DNA of 64,000 nt from Cristatella mucedo (GCA_009760855.2 WPIO01000095.1:590501-654500); one strand, 5' to 3'; positions 44,275 to 54,410 are shown, counted from the stretch's first letter. Translations and numbers: made by a program. The notes: generated by a model not told the origin, from the sequence alone.

Positions 44275-46057
44275 TAGGGAGCAGTGATGCCGCCATTGCA
44301 GCCTGCGATGGCGTGTGCTGACTGCATTGGCACGAGCGATCGTGCGCACGGCTGATCGATCGTAGGATCGGCACCGCTCTGCGGCTCGTCTTGGACTCCC
44401 TTAGACGCTTAGATGCTCGCTTGCACTCGCTCCGGCGCATTTACTGAGTGCCTTCCTGGGCGGAGCGTTCGAAAGGTCGGTTTACGAGCTTCACTTTCTC
44501 GCATCTCGTCTCATCTGTCGGCCGATGTGCCGTCGTGGGCCGCACACGGTCGTTGCCCAGTCAGAGAGCGCTGCACCTGCTGTGCTGGTGGTAGGGCCTG
44601 CTGCATGCGCGAGCCGCTTTCTTGATGGCCCCCCCCCCCCGATGCCGGGGTGAGCTCTACGCAGGAACTCAGATGAAATGGGCCGCGTGCTAAATACAAA
44701 TGAAATGAGTTGGAATAAACGCCGATCGGTAATCGTCAGTTGCTGCCCGCCAGAGGGCCGGGCAATGGGTAGAGCAGCGCACGTGCACTGGCGTGAGCGC
44801 TCGCCTCCGCCGGGAAGCTGGGCCATCTGAGGGATCGCGACAGAAGCTACTCGCACGCAAAGAACCCGCTCTTCTGCTGCTGCTTCTTCTGCTGGTGCTG
44901 CTGCTCATGCAGGAGCTGTTGCTGGTATGCGGTGGGAGGTGCAAGCCTGGCTCGTTTCGGGCTGTCGTGTTGTCCTTCGACCATCCGAGCGATAAATAAG
45001 TCCGGTCGAGTTACAAAGCCGTGCAAGTGCTTTCGTTGGTGGTGTACTCTCGGTGGTCGTGTTCTTCTGGTGACGGTATACTACTGGTGATGCTTTACTT
45101 CCGGTGTTTGTGTGTACTGCCGTGACATACTTACTAACCTGTGGGTGCTGCTTGGTAGCATTGACGTAGCACTTTGAGGGTTAAATGTCTCTGATCAGGC
45201 GTGGGCCTGTTGTTTGTCTGTACCGAATACAGATGTGTCAACCGGTTTTGCACATGCCTTTATGAAGTGCCTAAATCTTGATAGAAATGCATTATTTCTA
45301 CTATCATTACTATCACTATTTTGAACTGCATGTGTGTAAAGCCACTTTAGGAGGCTTATTTAATCTGGCTTTGGGTTGTAATTGTAAAATATTGGCAGTA
45401 CTACTCACGAGAATAGCTATCAGACCTTGATGCCACGATTTTTCTGTGTTTTCATATCCACAATACACAATTGTACACATGTGCGTGCACATGCGCTTGT
45501 GTATGTGTGCACACAAACGCAAGTTCTAAAAAACTGCTCACTATTCGGTGCCATTGATGGTTAATCAAAATAGAGACTACGCATGGTTAAAACTAGGCAT
45601 CAGCTAGATTGTAGCACTTACTTGGTTAGAGAGCAGCAGCTGTTGCAGTTTATATTCAGGACGATATTAGATTTAGCTATATTCGGCTGCCTGGCATGCC
45701 TGTGTCCACATTAACAGTGATGATTGCTATCGCTCCTTAAGTTTGGACGATGTGGGCATCCTTATTGGCGTCCACTTGACTTGTGGCAGTGTGTTCAAAT
45801 GACCGTTTACACGCATGTTCATCCCATTGGCCGCCCCCTTGATTGAAGCTACTTTCAGCCAATAGTTAGCCAGGGATCTTAATACTCCCTTGGCTAGACT
45901 TCTACAGTTAGTGTTGAATATGGCATCACGGTTGGTCATGAAACAACAAATTCAGCCATATCAAGCATCGACTCCAAACATGCTACCAACCGCCAGTAAC
46001 TTAAGCTAGGTTCGATGAGCCCGGACGAGCTTTGTTTTTTCTTCATAAACTCGATCC
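44275..46057. other. copy C 3' UTR and convergent intergenic region
   Basis: 3' UTR of copy C to the poly(A) signal near 44714, then intergenic DNA up to the 3' end of the minus-strand PDZ gene. No repeat or coding feature is recognised. Confidence 0.5.
44714..44719 (+). promoter_or_regulatory. AATAAA poly(A) signal, copy C
   Basis: Canonical AATAAA, 440 bp after the stop codon, in a locally AT-richer stretch (GAGTTGGAATAAACG). It is the first good candidate on this strand downstream of copy C. Confidence 0.5.
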
Positions 46058-46063
46058 TTTATT
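46058..46063 (-). promoter_or_regulatory. AATAAA poly(A) signal, SYNJ2BP-like gene
   Basis: The minus strand reads AACAAATAAAGGATC, 72 bp after the TAA stop. Its close spacing to the stop codon of the tail-anchor exon supports that exon being terminal. Confidence 0.65.
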
Positions 46064-46135
46064 TGTTTACGCCCAAGCAATCTGCCGTTAATGAGCTAGC
46101 AGGCGCTAGAGAGGACGTTGTGCACCGTCGCCGAT

Positions 46136-46249
46136 TTAGGAAGCCTGCATCAGCAGCAGCCATAACGCTATTATCAGTACGATGACTATGGCAGCATACA
46201 TCGGCCAGTGCTTCCCAAGTTTGCTCGTGACTGAAGTAGTGCTTCGCTT
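46136..46249 (-). CDS. SYNJ2BP: SYNJ2BP-like PDZ protein, terminal exon (membrane anchor)
   Basis: Minus-strand acceptor TTTGTATTTTAG, then 37 codons and TAA at 46138-46136. It reads KRSTTSVTSKLGKHWPMYAA, then IVIVLIIALWLLLMQAS. The segment from MYAAIVIV to LLLM is a typical C-terminal transmembrane anchor with only three residues after it, preceded by a basic linker. SYNJ2BP (OMP25) is a single-PDZ protein tail-anchored in the outer mitochondrial membrane. The exon starts in phase 0, matching the end of 46602-46718. It has no ATG of its own and is found only by following splice sites. Confidence 0.85.
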   Translation of the reverse strand, partial: KRSTTSVTSKLGKHWPMYAAIVIVLIIALWLLLMQAS

Positions 46250-46601
46250 CTAAAATACAAAAATGATTCGCATTGTGCAATCAGCGTATTGCATGCCCAA
46301 TGCATTGCAGCCCGAGACCTGCTAGTATAACGCCGATCTGGCTGGCTCTACGGTAAAATTGTGAGTAGTTTCACCCACATGCAGACAGCGAATAAGCTTA
46401 AGCTGGAAGGCCTCAACGGAAGGCCTCCTGTCTCGATGCAGACAGAGCGTTCAAACAATACGACCGATCGCAAGGCCCGAGCAGATGGGTGAGCAGCGGT
46501 GCACGTCCCGACTCAAAATGCTGGGAAGCAGCAGAGTCGCTGCTCTAGACGGTAGGGCTCGCTCGACGACAGCATGTAAATAGTGCACGAATGCGACATA
46601 C
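46250..46601 (-). other. SYNJ2BP-like gene intron
   Basis: Short intron between donor GTATGT (minus, at 46601) and the acceptor next to 46249. Nothing else is seen. Confidence 0.75.
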
Positions 46602-46718
46602 TTTTAGTATGAGACTTTCAGCATTTGGAATCACTTTGAGAACGACTGGATCTTCTGACGAGCGGATGAGGTCGACCACTCCGTCGTGCGTTTCGTTCAG
46701 AACCGACACATTGTTAAT
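46602..46718 (-). CDS. SYNJ2BP: SYNJ2BP-like PDZ protein, second half of the PDZ domain
   Basis: Minus-strand acceptor TTTGTTTCCTTAAG, donor GTATGT, 39 codons, phase 0 to 0. It reads INNVSVLNETHDGVVDLIRS, then SEDPVVLKVIPNAESLILK. This is the PDZ segment after 'GDKIVS': the strand with INNVSV, helix B beginning THDGVVDLI (the His at the start of the helix is the class I PDZ feature), then the last strand VVLKVIP. Class I domains bind C-terminal S/T-x-hydrophobic ligands. The partner is not inferable here. Confidence 0.9.
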
Positions 46719-47214
46719 CTTAAGGAAACAAATGAAACGTAGCATATCATGGTAGACGGCAGAGCAAGTTCGCACGACGGAGGCGTTCTTCAGGCAGCAG
46801 CGATTGCAAGCGACGGCAGCTGCAGCAGGCTCGCCCGTCACTGGAGCCGGGCAGCTGTCGGCAACATGCCGACACGTCGCTGAACGGTGGGGCGAATTCC
46901 TGCCGCCCCAGTTTGCAGCGGCGACGGCGGCACGAGCTTTCTCTTCGAGACTGCCCCGTGGACAGCTGGGCCCCTTCCGATGGGCAGCTGGCTTGAGCTG
47001 GGCGACCCCAAGCCGACAGAGATTTCAATGGGCCACGCTCTAGTCTAGCGACGGTTCTGTTTCTGGTAGCCTTCGGCTGGTGGCTAGCTGCCAAGCCATC
47101 GCGTTCGCCAGCCACAGCCTATCTTTTGCGTCTCTCACAGCGATGACCAGCTAGTGAAGGCATTAAGATTCTCCGTGCGCCTCTGAAGAAGGACTCACCG
47201 AGGCGTTTTGGCAG

Positions 47215-47865
47215 GCCTTAATGTAATGTAATGTATCTCCGTCTGTAACTCCACAAAGTCATTAAGACCATGTGGGTGTTACGCAGGAGAGTTTTCTATA
47301 GCGAACTCACAGCCTAAGCGGCTTTCGGTACGCATTCGGTAACCAACAGACTTCATCTCATGCAACAAAGAGAAAGTGGGAAGCATAGTAGAGTCAGGAG
47401 AGTAGTTGAGGTAGTGAGTAGCATAGAAGTAGCAGCTCAGGACCGCTGAAAAGGATGAGCCATAGTCGGCAGTAGGAGAGTAGTTGTCGTTGCGTAAGAA
47501 TTGTGGAAGCGAGTTCCACAGTCTAGGACCTGCAGAGCTAAAGCTTCTGTCGCCAACTGTCTTTAAGCAGAGGAATGGGACAGCTAATTTATTGTCCACA
47601 CAGGACCTGAGGTCGCGAACAGGCTGAAACTGATGCAGCAGTTCAGCTAGGTAGGAAGGAGCCAAGCCGTGGCAGGCCTCGTGGGTCAGCGTAAGAACTT
47701 TGCTCTGTATTCTTTGCTCAACCGGCAACCATCCTAGCTCTTTCAGCAAAGGAGACACGCGCTCAAACCGCTGGGACTTGTAGACTAGCCTTACAGCCAT
47801 ATTCATATAGTCCGCTGTAGTGGCATAATAGCTTTCTTTGGCAGCCCAGCCAAAAGGGAATTACA
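47215..47865 (-). mobile_element. LINE L-B, 5'-truncated copy
   Basis: The minus strand encodes the L-B C-terminal region in one frame: LLKELGWLPVEQRIQSKVLT, CVDNKLAVPFLCLKTVGDRS, then RLWNSLPQFLRNDNYSPTAD. The 3' end is TACATTACATTA-type repeats. It is the least mutated L-B C-terminus in the window. Confidence 0.88.
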
Positions 47866-49160
47866 ATTCCAGTTTAGAGGATGGTAGGGGTTGTATCCCC
47901 CAGTGTGTAGTTTTCACGGAGCCACGTGCTCTTGCCCTGCCCTGTTGTTCATTCGAAACGGGCTTCAGGCGCACTATAATCGCACGCGAGTCTGCGGATT
48001 CTTGGAATTCCTTAATCGTAGTTCTCATGGACTCCAAACGAACAGCTTCAAGAAATCCGAAATACAAATGAGTTGCCTTTAAAGAGTCGTTGGCGTCTAC
48101 GAACTTAGGCCTAAACACGATTAGCGCCAACAGATTACGATTGCGACTGAGTTAATTTACGCTGAAAATGACTTGCAGATGAATCAGCCTTACTGCAACC
48201 GCGTTTAGCATATTGTTGGCGCTCGATTCATGCCGCGAAAGAGCAGCCGGCTCATTACGTAAATCGATGCCGCTGCTAGTGAGTGAGCTGTGGACGAGTG
48301 TCTATTATGGCAATGTTCTATGGACTGACTCAGTAATTGCGAGAGTGCCAGCCCACCCAGTATGGATGTTAATTAGGGTATGCTGCCCATTAACCCCCGA
48401 TGGCCTTGACCTCAAGCTCCATGCTCCGAACACTTGGGTAACAGACCGGAGCTCAGGCAGTGACCGTGCTGCTAGCATCATGTGCACCGTGCCTCAGCTG
48501 TCAATACTACTAATATTGTGGTGCTCAACACTTGTACACTCTGAATAATCCGACTGTCTTTACGTTGGCTGGGCAGAAAATTAATAGTTCATACTTTCTT
48601 AGTACCTTTTTAAGCTATTTCATTTTATTTTTATCGAGCTGTACACAGGTATGCTGCCTGGGTGTGCGCTTTTGATTGATGCCTTTTTAGAGCGAGTTGG
48701 CCAGGCTTTACGCTGCTGAAATGGTATGAAAGCTATTTAGAATTAATTTAATTAAAGACATACGAGTATTCGGCAAACCTGTATTCACGAGACACAAGCC
48801 GCCATAGTCACTTGGCCAACGAAACAAGCACAGCAAGAAGTGAGCGCTTGGCTGCCATCCATTCACGCGATTTTCAGCATTCGAAGTGTGGCTCAGCAAG
48901 CCCGCAGGCATGAGACTATGAAAAGTTTATCTGCTACCCATTCAAGCAAATATAAATGTGCCCGATGTCTTAAAGTGTGTAGCTGCGACGATCCAAATTA
49001 CGTACTACCTTTACTTGTGAATTATGATATTTTACTGTGCAACAGTGGTACTGATGATTTACAAACGCCAACAACGGGGCCAGCAGGAAGAGACACCAAG
49101 TCCTGCACGAGATAGCGTTTAGGCCATGCTTGAAGAGTAAATCATCACATCATAAGTAAA

Positions 49161-49285
49161 CTGCTCTGTGGGGCAGTGCAAACTACATGCTTTTTGCTTG
49201 TAAGAGATTATACAGTATGCACGTGCATATTGTATAATCTCTTGCAAGCAAAAAGCGTGTAGGATCGCACTGCTTCACAGTGCAG
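49161..49285. repeat. long near-perfect inverted repeat (hairpin)
   Basis: The core 49184-49261 is a 78-bp palindrome: left arm 49184-49222 and right arm 49223-49261 differ at only three positions. The dyad centre is TGCACGTGCA. Flanks continue to pair imperfectly to about 49161/49285. It could be a foldback element, a MITE or a hairpin-RNA precursor; no other copy is visible. Confidence 0.9.
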
Positions 49286-49296
49286 TTAGCTTAGGA

Positions 49297-49385
49297 TAAA
49301 AAAATATAATTCCTTTGAATAACACCCTGGGAGAAATTAATCTCTATTCAGGCGCTTTACATGCGTCACGGGGCTCGAGCTCATG
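49297..49385 (-). repeat. SINE family 1 (tail and part of B-box)
   Basis: The minus strand ends with GTAAAGCGCCTGAATAGAGA then a decayed right stem and AATTATAT; the B-box remnant GAGCCCCGTGACGC lies at the other side. The tRNA head is lost. Confidence 0.7.
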
Positions 49386-50244
49386 AAGATGTAATAATTT
49401 GCTATGTATTTTATATACACCCAAACAGTGTTTGAGTAAAACAACTATTCATTTGATTCGGAACGATATCAAATGAAGTCAATCGTTCATAATTGGCGAA
49501 ACGGCAGGTTCAATACGAATTTTTTTAACTGTCGCAAGCGTCGAAACTATAATAGAATCTGGGAAAGTGGCACACCGGAGGCGTGTAAAAAGGAACACCT
49601 AATGTCTCCACGCTGAATGTCCTATAGGATTATAATGCAATTTTGGAGGCGATATTAGCTTTTCAAGCCATTGCTTGCATTGATGAGGTGAAATAGGGTT
49701 CGTTTTGAATTCTCTCTCAATGCCCAGCATTTTTCTTTAGCATCTCTTTCTTACCCAGACTGTTCACCAAAAACCAGTACCGCCACCAAATCGGCAATCA
49801 CGCGAGCGACTTTACTTCGACAATTTCGTTAAACCACTCAAGCATTTGCTACTGCTCGCTCGCTAGCATGCAAACGCCAGCCACCGTGGTGGCCACCCAT
49901 GCACACACGCGAACGCACGCGAGTGGTCGCAGGCTGGAGCTACTCTGCGGTGCCTTAAACTAGCCGCGTAAAGCACACACACAGTCTTGACAAGACTGCA
50001 ACGATATGGACCAGCATACTTGGGTTAGAATCAAAAGCAGTCCACCCAACTTCATCGGACTGCTCATAGAGACAACGAAAGCGCTAGGCAGCGGATGATT
50101 CCCGATTTTTTTGGAGAGTGAATAGTGACCTTGCGTTTGGAAATGTCAAGGCAATTAGCCAATCAGTATTTTACGGCACACGGCGGTATGACCGTGCACA
50201 TCGGATGCCGCTGACACGAACTGAATCAAAGTCGGGATACGTAC

Positions 50245-50381
50245 GGAGACAATCTTGTCCCCTTCCTTAAGGCGGCCATCGAGTGCTGCGGCACCACCAG
50301 GTCTGACCTTGGCGACGAAAATACCGTTGTCACCGGGTATATGCTGCGAGTCCGTGCCACCTCGGATAATAAAGCCAAGGC
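50245..50381 (-). CDS. SYNJ2BP: SYNJ2BP-like PDZ protein, first half of the PDZ domain
   Basis: Minus-strand acceptor TTATCTACTTGTAG, donor GTACGT, 137 nt, phase 1 to 0. It reads [40 protein letters not shown], then DKIVS. The carboxylate-binding loop (G/S-LGF) and the '[16 protein letters not shown]' stretch are diagnostic of PDZ domains, and closest in character to SYNJ2BP and Dlg-type domains. Joining to 46718 gives DKIVS-INNVSVL with no frame conflict. The tail anchor downstream favours SYNJ2BP over Dlg. Confidence 0.92.
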
Positions 50382-50947
50382 CTACAAGTAGATAATGTAA
50401 AGCGATGACCGTACGGTTACTAAACGAAGTATCAGACTAAACGAAGTACTAATCGACGGTTCATGACTAATTCTCAGCGGGCAGCCTATCTTAAAGCAGA
50501 GGTGGGGTATCAAATGCTGGAGGCAGAGGAGTTTATATTAATATGCTGGCCATCAAAAGCGAACGCATGATCTTTTTCGACTATTTCATAATTTCTGGTT
50601 TTGCGGTAGTTCTGGCATCTCATGCGAGAACCCGGAGTGGGCCACTATTCGCAATAATCACCGGAACCATTTAGATTTAACCTTGTCAAACTTGACGCGG
50701 CACAGTTGCATTGAATAAAACTCGCACGAATCATTGGTCTGAGCAAGAAAAGCCACACACAACAAGTAGAACAACGATGCAATCGAACTACTCGTTGCGT
50801 CTGAAGTAGGGAATCAGCAAGGTCGCCTTCATTCTCGCACGGTTCCACGCCTATGAGAACGGTTAGCTTGCTATACAGGCAGGTCAGCGAGGTCATCGAT
50901 CGAATCATTCCAGCGACCTGCCGATCCTAATAAGGACCGGCACTCAC

Positions 50948-51014
50948 TTCCTCTACTTTCAAAGATTTCAATTTCCCATCGCAACCTTGAAAAGGTCAAT
51001 TTCAAATATGCTAG
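50948..51014 (-). CDS. SYNJ2BP: possible upstream exon of the SYNJ2BP-like gene
   Basis: Minus strand: strong acceptor CTGTTTTTTCAG, donor GTGAGT, 67 nt, open, ending in phase 1 (A) as the next exon requires. It ends WEIEIFESRG, which would give EIEIFESRG-S-LGF, the right length for the first PDZ strand before the binding loop (family pattern E-I-x-L-x-R-x-x-x-G-L-G-F). The first half (LAYLKLTFSRLR) does not resemble the SYNJ2BP N-terminus and no ATG is present. Tentative. Confidence 0.35.
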
Positions 51015-51049
51015 CTGAAAAAACAGACTTTTTGTATAGCGACAGGAGA

Positions 51050-51180
51050 GCCTTGACGGATATCACCACCGCTTGCAGCGGCATCAAAGGATTGCCCACC
51101 GCAGAATTCAAACCCACGACCTCGGGACCGAGATCGTTGAAAAGCAACCACTTTACCTATTAGTTCACTGGACCCTAAAT
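51050..51180 (-). repeat. tRNA-derived SINE, family 2
   Basis: On the minus strand: GGTCCAGTGAACTAATAGGT (A-box region), GGTCGTGGGTTTGAATTC (B-box), then GTGGGCAATCC and TGATATCCGTCAAGGCTC, the family-2 body. It lies just upstream (in minus sense) of the tentative PDZ-gene exon. Confidence 0.7.
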
Positions 51181-52074
51181 GGAGTAGGACGGCAAAGCCT
51201 ATTTTTAAGATCATGCAAATGCACTGTAAAGTGTAAGCGTAAACACTACATGACTAATAAAAAATTTAGAAAGTGATGCTATCAGTAGAATTAAACCAAG
51301 GCTTCTAGTCGGACTCGTTGAGTCATCGGGATTAAGCGTTTCTGGCGGAGTCCAAATTCGAGGTAGAAACTGTGACCGTGACGTTGAACTGACCTTTGTC
51401 CTGCCTTTTTTGCAAGCACTATCTTGTCCAGGTAGAGCTCCGACTAAATAACATGTGTGTGTGTGCGCGTGTGTGTGCGCATACTTAATCTTGGGTGTCC
51501 CTACGGTGAGTTCTGAAGAAAGTCAAGTAAACGGAAGTAACTTATAAGAAAGTTACTGTTGATTCGCTAGCCGGCGGTGACCAATGGGAAGAGAGCCACG
51601 TCGCGTTAACAAGGTTTGCGTCCATACGTCCTATAATTAAGGTGTTTCACATTTTTACCGTTCTCTCTTTAAGGTAATGGTAGCTAACATTTTTACTTGC
51701 GCATGACGTTTACGTGTAGTCAATAGCTTCTCAATTTGTTGCTGAAGTCTGTGCCTTAAAAAGAGTGGCAGTTGTCGAAAAATCAGACTCGAATATTTCC
51801 GAAAAATGTTGCTTTCAAATACCGACGTTTGGTGACACGTTTCCCAGCCAACCCGAAATGTCATTATAGAGCGACACCAATCTGCACCCGTAATTTTCAA
51901 CAGGTGAGTGGCTAGTACTTTATCTAAATAAAAACGGATTGTATATCCAGTTTTAATATTATAAATAAACATATATGTACAGGTATAACCACACAGAGAA
52001 ATGGATGCCCGCGGCTGTGAGACCACGGGTCTCTTCGAGCTGGAATGATTCCGAAACTTCGGTAACACGATAAT

Positions 52075-53100
52075 TGTAACGTAATGCAATGTATCTCCGT
52101 CTGTAAGTCCACAAACCCACGAAGACTATGTGGGTGTTACGCAGCAGATTTTTTTTATAGCGAACTCACAGCCTAAGCGACTTTTGGTACGCATTCAGTT
52201 GCCTACAGACTTCGTCTCACGCAACAAAGAGAAAGTGGGAAGCATAGCAGAGTCAGGAGAGCAGTTAAGGTAGTGAGTAGCATGGAAGTAGCAGCTCACG
52301 ACCGCTGAAAAGGATGTGCCATAGTCGGCAGCAGGAGAGTAGTTGTCGTTGCGTAAGAATTGTGGAAGCGAGTTCCACAGTCTAAAAGCTGCATAGCTAA
52401 AGCTTTCGTCACCAACGGTCTTCAAGTGGAGGAGAATGGAACAGCTAATTTATTGTCCGTGCAGGACATGAGGGCACGATCAGGCTGAACCTGGTGCAGC
52501 AGTTCAGCTAGGTATAGAAGGGCCAAGCCATGGCGGGCCTCGTGGGTCAGCGTAAGAAGTTTGCTCTGTACCCGCTGATTAGCCGGCAGCCATCCTAGCT
52601 CTTTTAGCAAAGGAAACACGTGGTCAAACCCCTGGGGCTTGAAAACTAGCCTTGCAGTCATACTCATAGCCATTTGTAGCGGCCTAGTTGATTTTTTTGG
52701 TAGCCCAGAATAAAGGAAATTACAATAATCAAGCAGAGATAGAACTGAGGAACTAGTTATATAGTTTATTTATATATATTTCATTTCCATAGCGCCCCAA
52801 GAGAACTTAATCTCTATTTAGGCGCTTCACATATCCCTCGGGCTCGCGCCCACAACCTCGGTCAGACCTTAGCGGGGCGAGCACCTTAACCACTGGACTA
52901 AATGTTTTGCAAGCCAACTTGGAAGACAACTCCTTATCTTAGATAGGGATTGGACGTGATGGCTAGCTGTAGAAGCAGTCTTCTGAATGATGGTTTTAAA
53001 ATTTAGGCAGCTGTCGAAAACGAGACCTAAATTTCCAGCACGTAGTGATGGTTGCACAACAGCATCACCTATTAGAAGAGCAACGTCTTTTAATCCAGCC
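52075..53100 (-). mobile_element. LINE L-B, interrupted by a SINE
   Basis: The 3' end at 52075-52130 (TACATTGCATTA-type) and C-terminal coding (LLKELGWLPANQRVQSKLLT, RLWNSLPQFLRNDNYSPAAD) run to about 52745. Reverse transcriptase sequence resumes at about 52905-53100 (DVALLIGDAVVQPSLRAGNL). Comparison with the uninterrupted copy at 14.93 kb shows that the intervening 150 bp is an insertion. Confidence 0.85.
52760..52903 (-). repeat. tRNA-derived SINE, family 1, nested in L-B
   Basis: Minus strand: A-box region TAGTCCAGTGGTTAAGGTGC, B-box GGTTGTGGGCGCGAGCCC, tail AAGCGCCTAAATAGAGATTA ... GGGGCGCTATGGAAATGAAA. It interrupts the L-B sequence between AACTAG and TTTTGCAAGCC, so it inserted after L-B. 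Confidence 0.8.
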
Positions 53101-53104
53101 AATC

Positions 53105-53455
53105 CAATACTTGCAGGTCTTACTGCTTATGCAATTAGACGCTCGCAGTTGATTCAAAACTCTGCAGCTAGGCTTGTCTGTCATGAAGGTCGCAACAGTC
53201 GAGCTGGATTGGTTCAGCGGTTAAGGCGCTCGCCCCGGCCAAGCTCTGGCTGAGGTCGTGGGCTCGAGCCCCGAGGCATATGTAAAGCGCCTGAATAGAG
53301 ATTAAGTTCTCTTGGGGCGCTATAAAAATACAAATGAATTATATATAACAGTCGCATGACCTTACTTCTCTTTGACTTGCACTGGCTCTTCATCAGCAGC
53401 TGCGGTCACTTCAAGGTCATGCCGCTTGCTTTCAAGTACCTTCAATCTCTTGCTC
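53105..53455 (+). mobile_element. LINE L-A fragment split by a SINE
   Basis: 53110-53201 matches L-A (AATTAGACGCTCGCAGTTGA, TCTGCAGCTAGGCTTGTCTG). After the SINE, 53347-53455 continues at the same point (CTTGCACTGGCTCTTCATCA, TTCAAGGTCATGCCGCTTGC). Decayed. Confidence 0.75.
53202..53346 (+). repeat. tRNA-derived SINE, family 1, full length with target-site duplication
   Basis: Starts AGCTGGATTGGTTCAGCGGT, B-box GGTCGTGGGCTCGAGCCC, tail GTAAAGCGCCTGAATAGAGA-TTAAGT-TCTCTTGGGGCGCT, ends in AT-rich sequence. It is flanked by AACAGTCG at 53194-53201 and 53347-53354, an exact 8-bp duplication. This defines both ends: 145 bp. Confidence 0.93.
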
Positions 53456-53499
53456 ATGGAAACTCAGCTAAGAGCAGTTTTATTAGCGGCCGAGAAACC

Positions 53500-53682
53500 G
53501 TGAGAACCACACCTCTTACTGAGGTGCTTAAGCTGCTCCTACATCCACCGAGTAAGGCACTAGCACTAACTAGTCGTGGGTTCGACTTCAGCAGCGGGCC
53601 ATTGTATACCGCCCTCTACAAGCAGTGGCGATAGCCGTCAAGGTTCCTCTGGCTCTGTATGAATGAAATCAGCTAGCTTTTA
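53500..53682 (+). repeat. SINE family 2, diverged
   Basis: GTCGTGGGTTCGACTTCAGC (B-box), GCAGTGGCGATAGCCGTCAA, then ATGAAATCAGCTAGCTT at the 3' end. The A-box region is poorly preserved. Confidence 0.6.
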
Positions 53683-53779
53683 AATTTGCTTTACTCAATT
53701 CTTTGGATACCTTACCTCCATTGCCGAATACGTAAAGGCTTTAGCTCTCAAATCGGCTGGCGTCGACATTCTCTGACTT

Positions 53780-54015
53780 AAGAACGCTTAGCGCGAAGAT
53801 AGAAATCAAAATTGCTCGTCGAACATTTGCTTTGTCCGTGTTTGTGCTCCTTAATTTGCCTAATATGAGCTTCCACAGCTATTTGTAGTGGAGATCTCTT
53901 TCCGACTAAGATTCTAAACTTCAGGCATTCGTCAAAGAGAGAACCCAAATTACGGGCTCTTGACGATAGCCTTACTAAGGCAGTTCGAGTTATCCGCGAA
54001 AAGTCACTCATTTCA
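53780..54015 (-). mobile_element. LINE reverse-transcriptase fragment
   Basis: The minus strand contains TALVRLSSRARNLGSLFDEC, which corresponds to the L-B stretch VVRPSPRARNLGVVFESC. A short isolated fragment. Confidence 0.6.
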
Positions 54016-54410
54016 GCGTTCGTGTATTGTTTTCTATAAAGAGGTGCTCGATTTTATCGCAATTTTTAAAAAGAAGTTGGCCGATTTCCGATACCTAATT
54101 GCAAGGCAAGGGTTCACTTCATCAATTTCTATGGCTGCTTCTGAAAGTTTGCATGGTGTGAGTGGCTGGGTGTCCGGGAATAGAAGTAATAGCCGATACT
54201 GCGAGACTGAATGACCTTCGAAATGACCGGCGCTGCCTAGATTGAGAATGGAAAGCGATCAAAAACAGAACCTTCTGGCACGAAGGCAGGTGGCAGATCT
54301 TCGGCACTAAGCCTGGCCATCTAGCGCCACGATTCGACATGGCATGGTCTGACTGGAAATGTTCGGACAAGACATGTTCCGACAGGACATGAACTGATGA
54401 GAGATGTCTA

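Larger units (their letters stand above)
46719..50244 (-). other. SYNJ2BP-like gene intron
   Basis: About 3.5 kb on the minus strand, containing an L-B LINE 3' end (47215-47865), a 78-bp palindrome (49184-49261) and a truncated family-1 SINE (49297-49385). The stretches 47.87-49.15 and 49.4-50.24 kb hold nothing I can assign. Confidence 0.7.
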
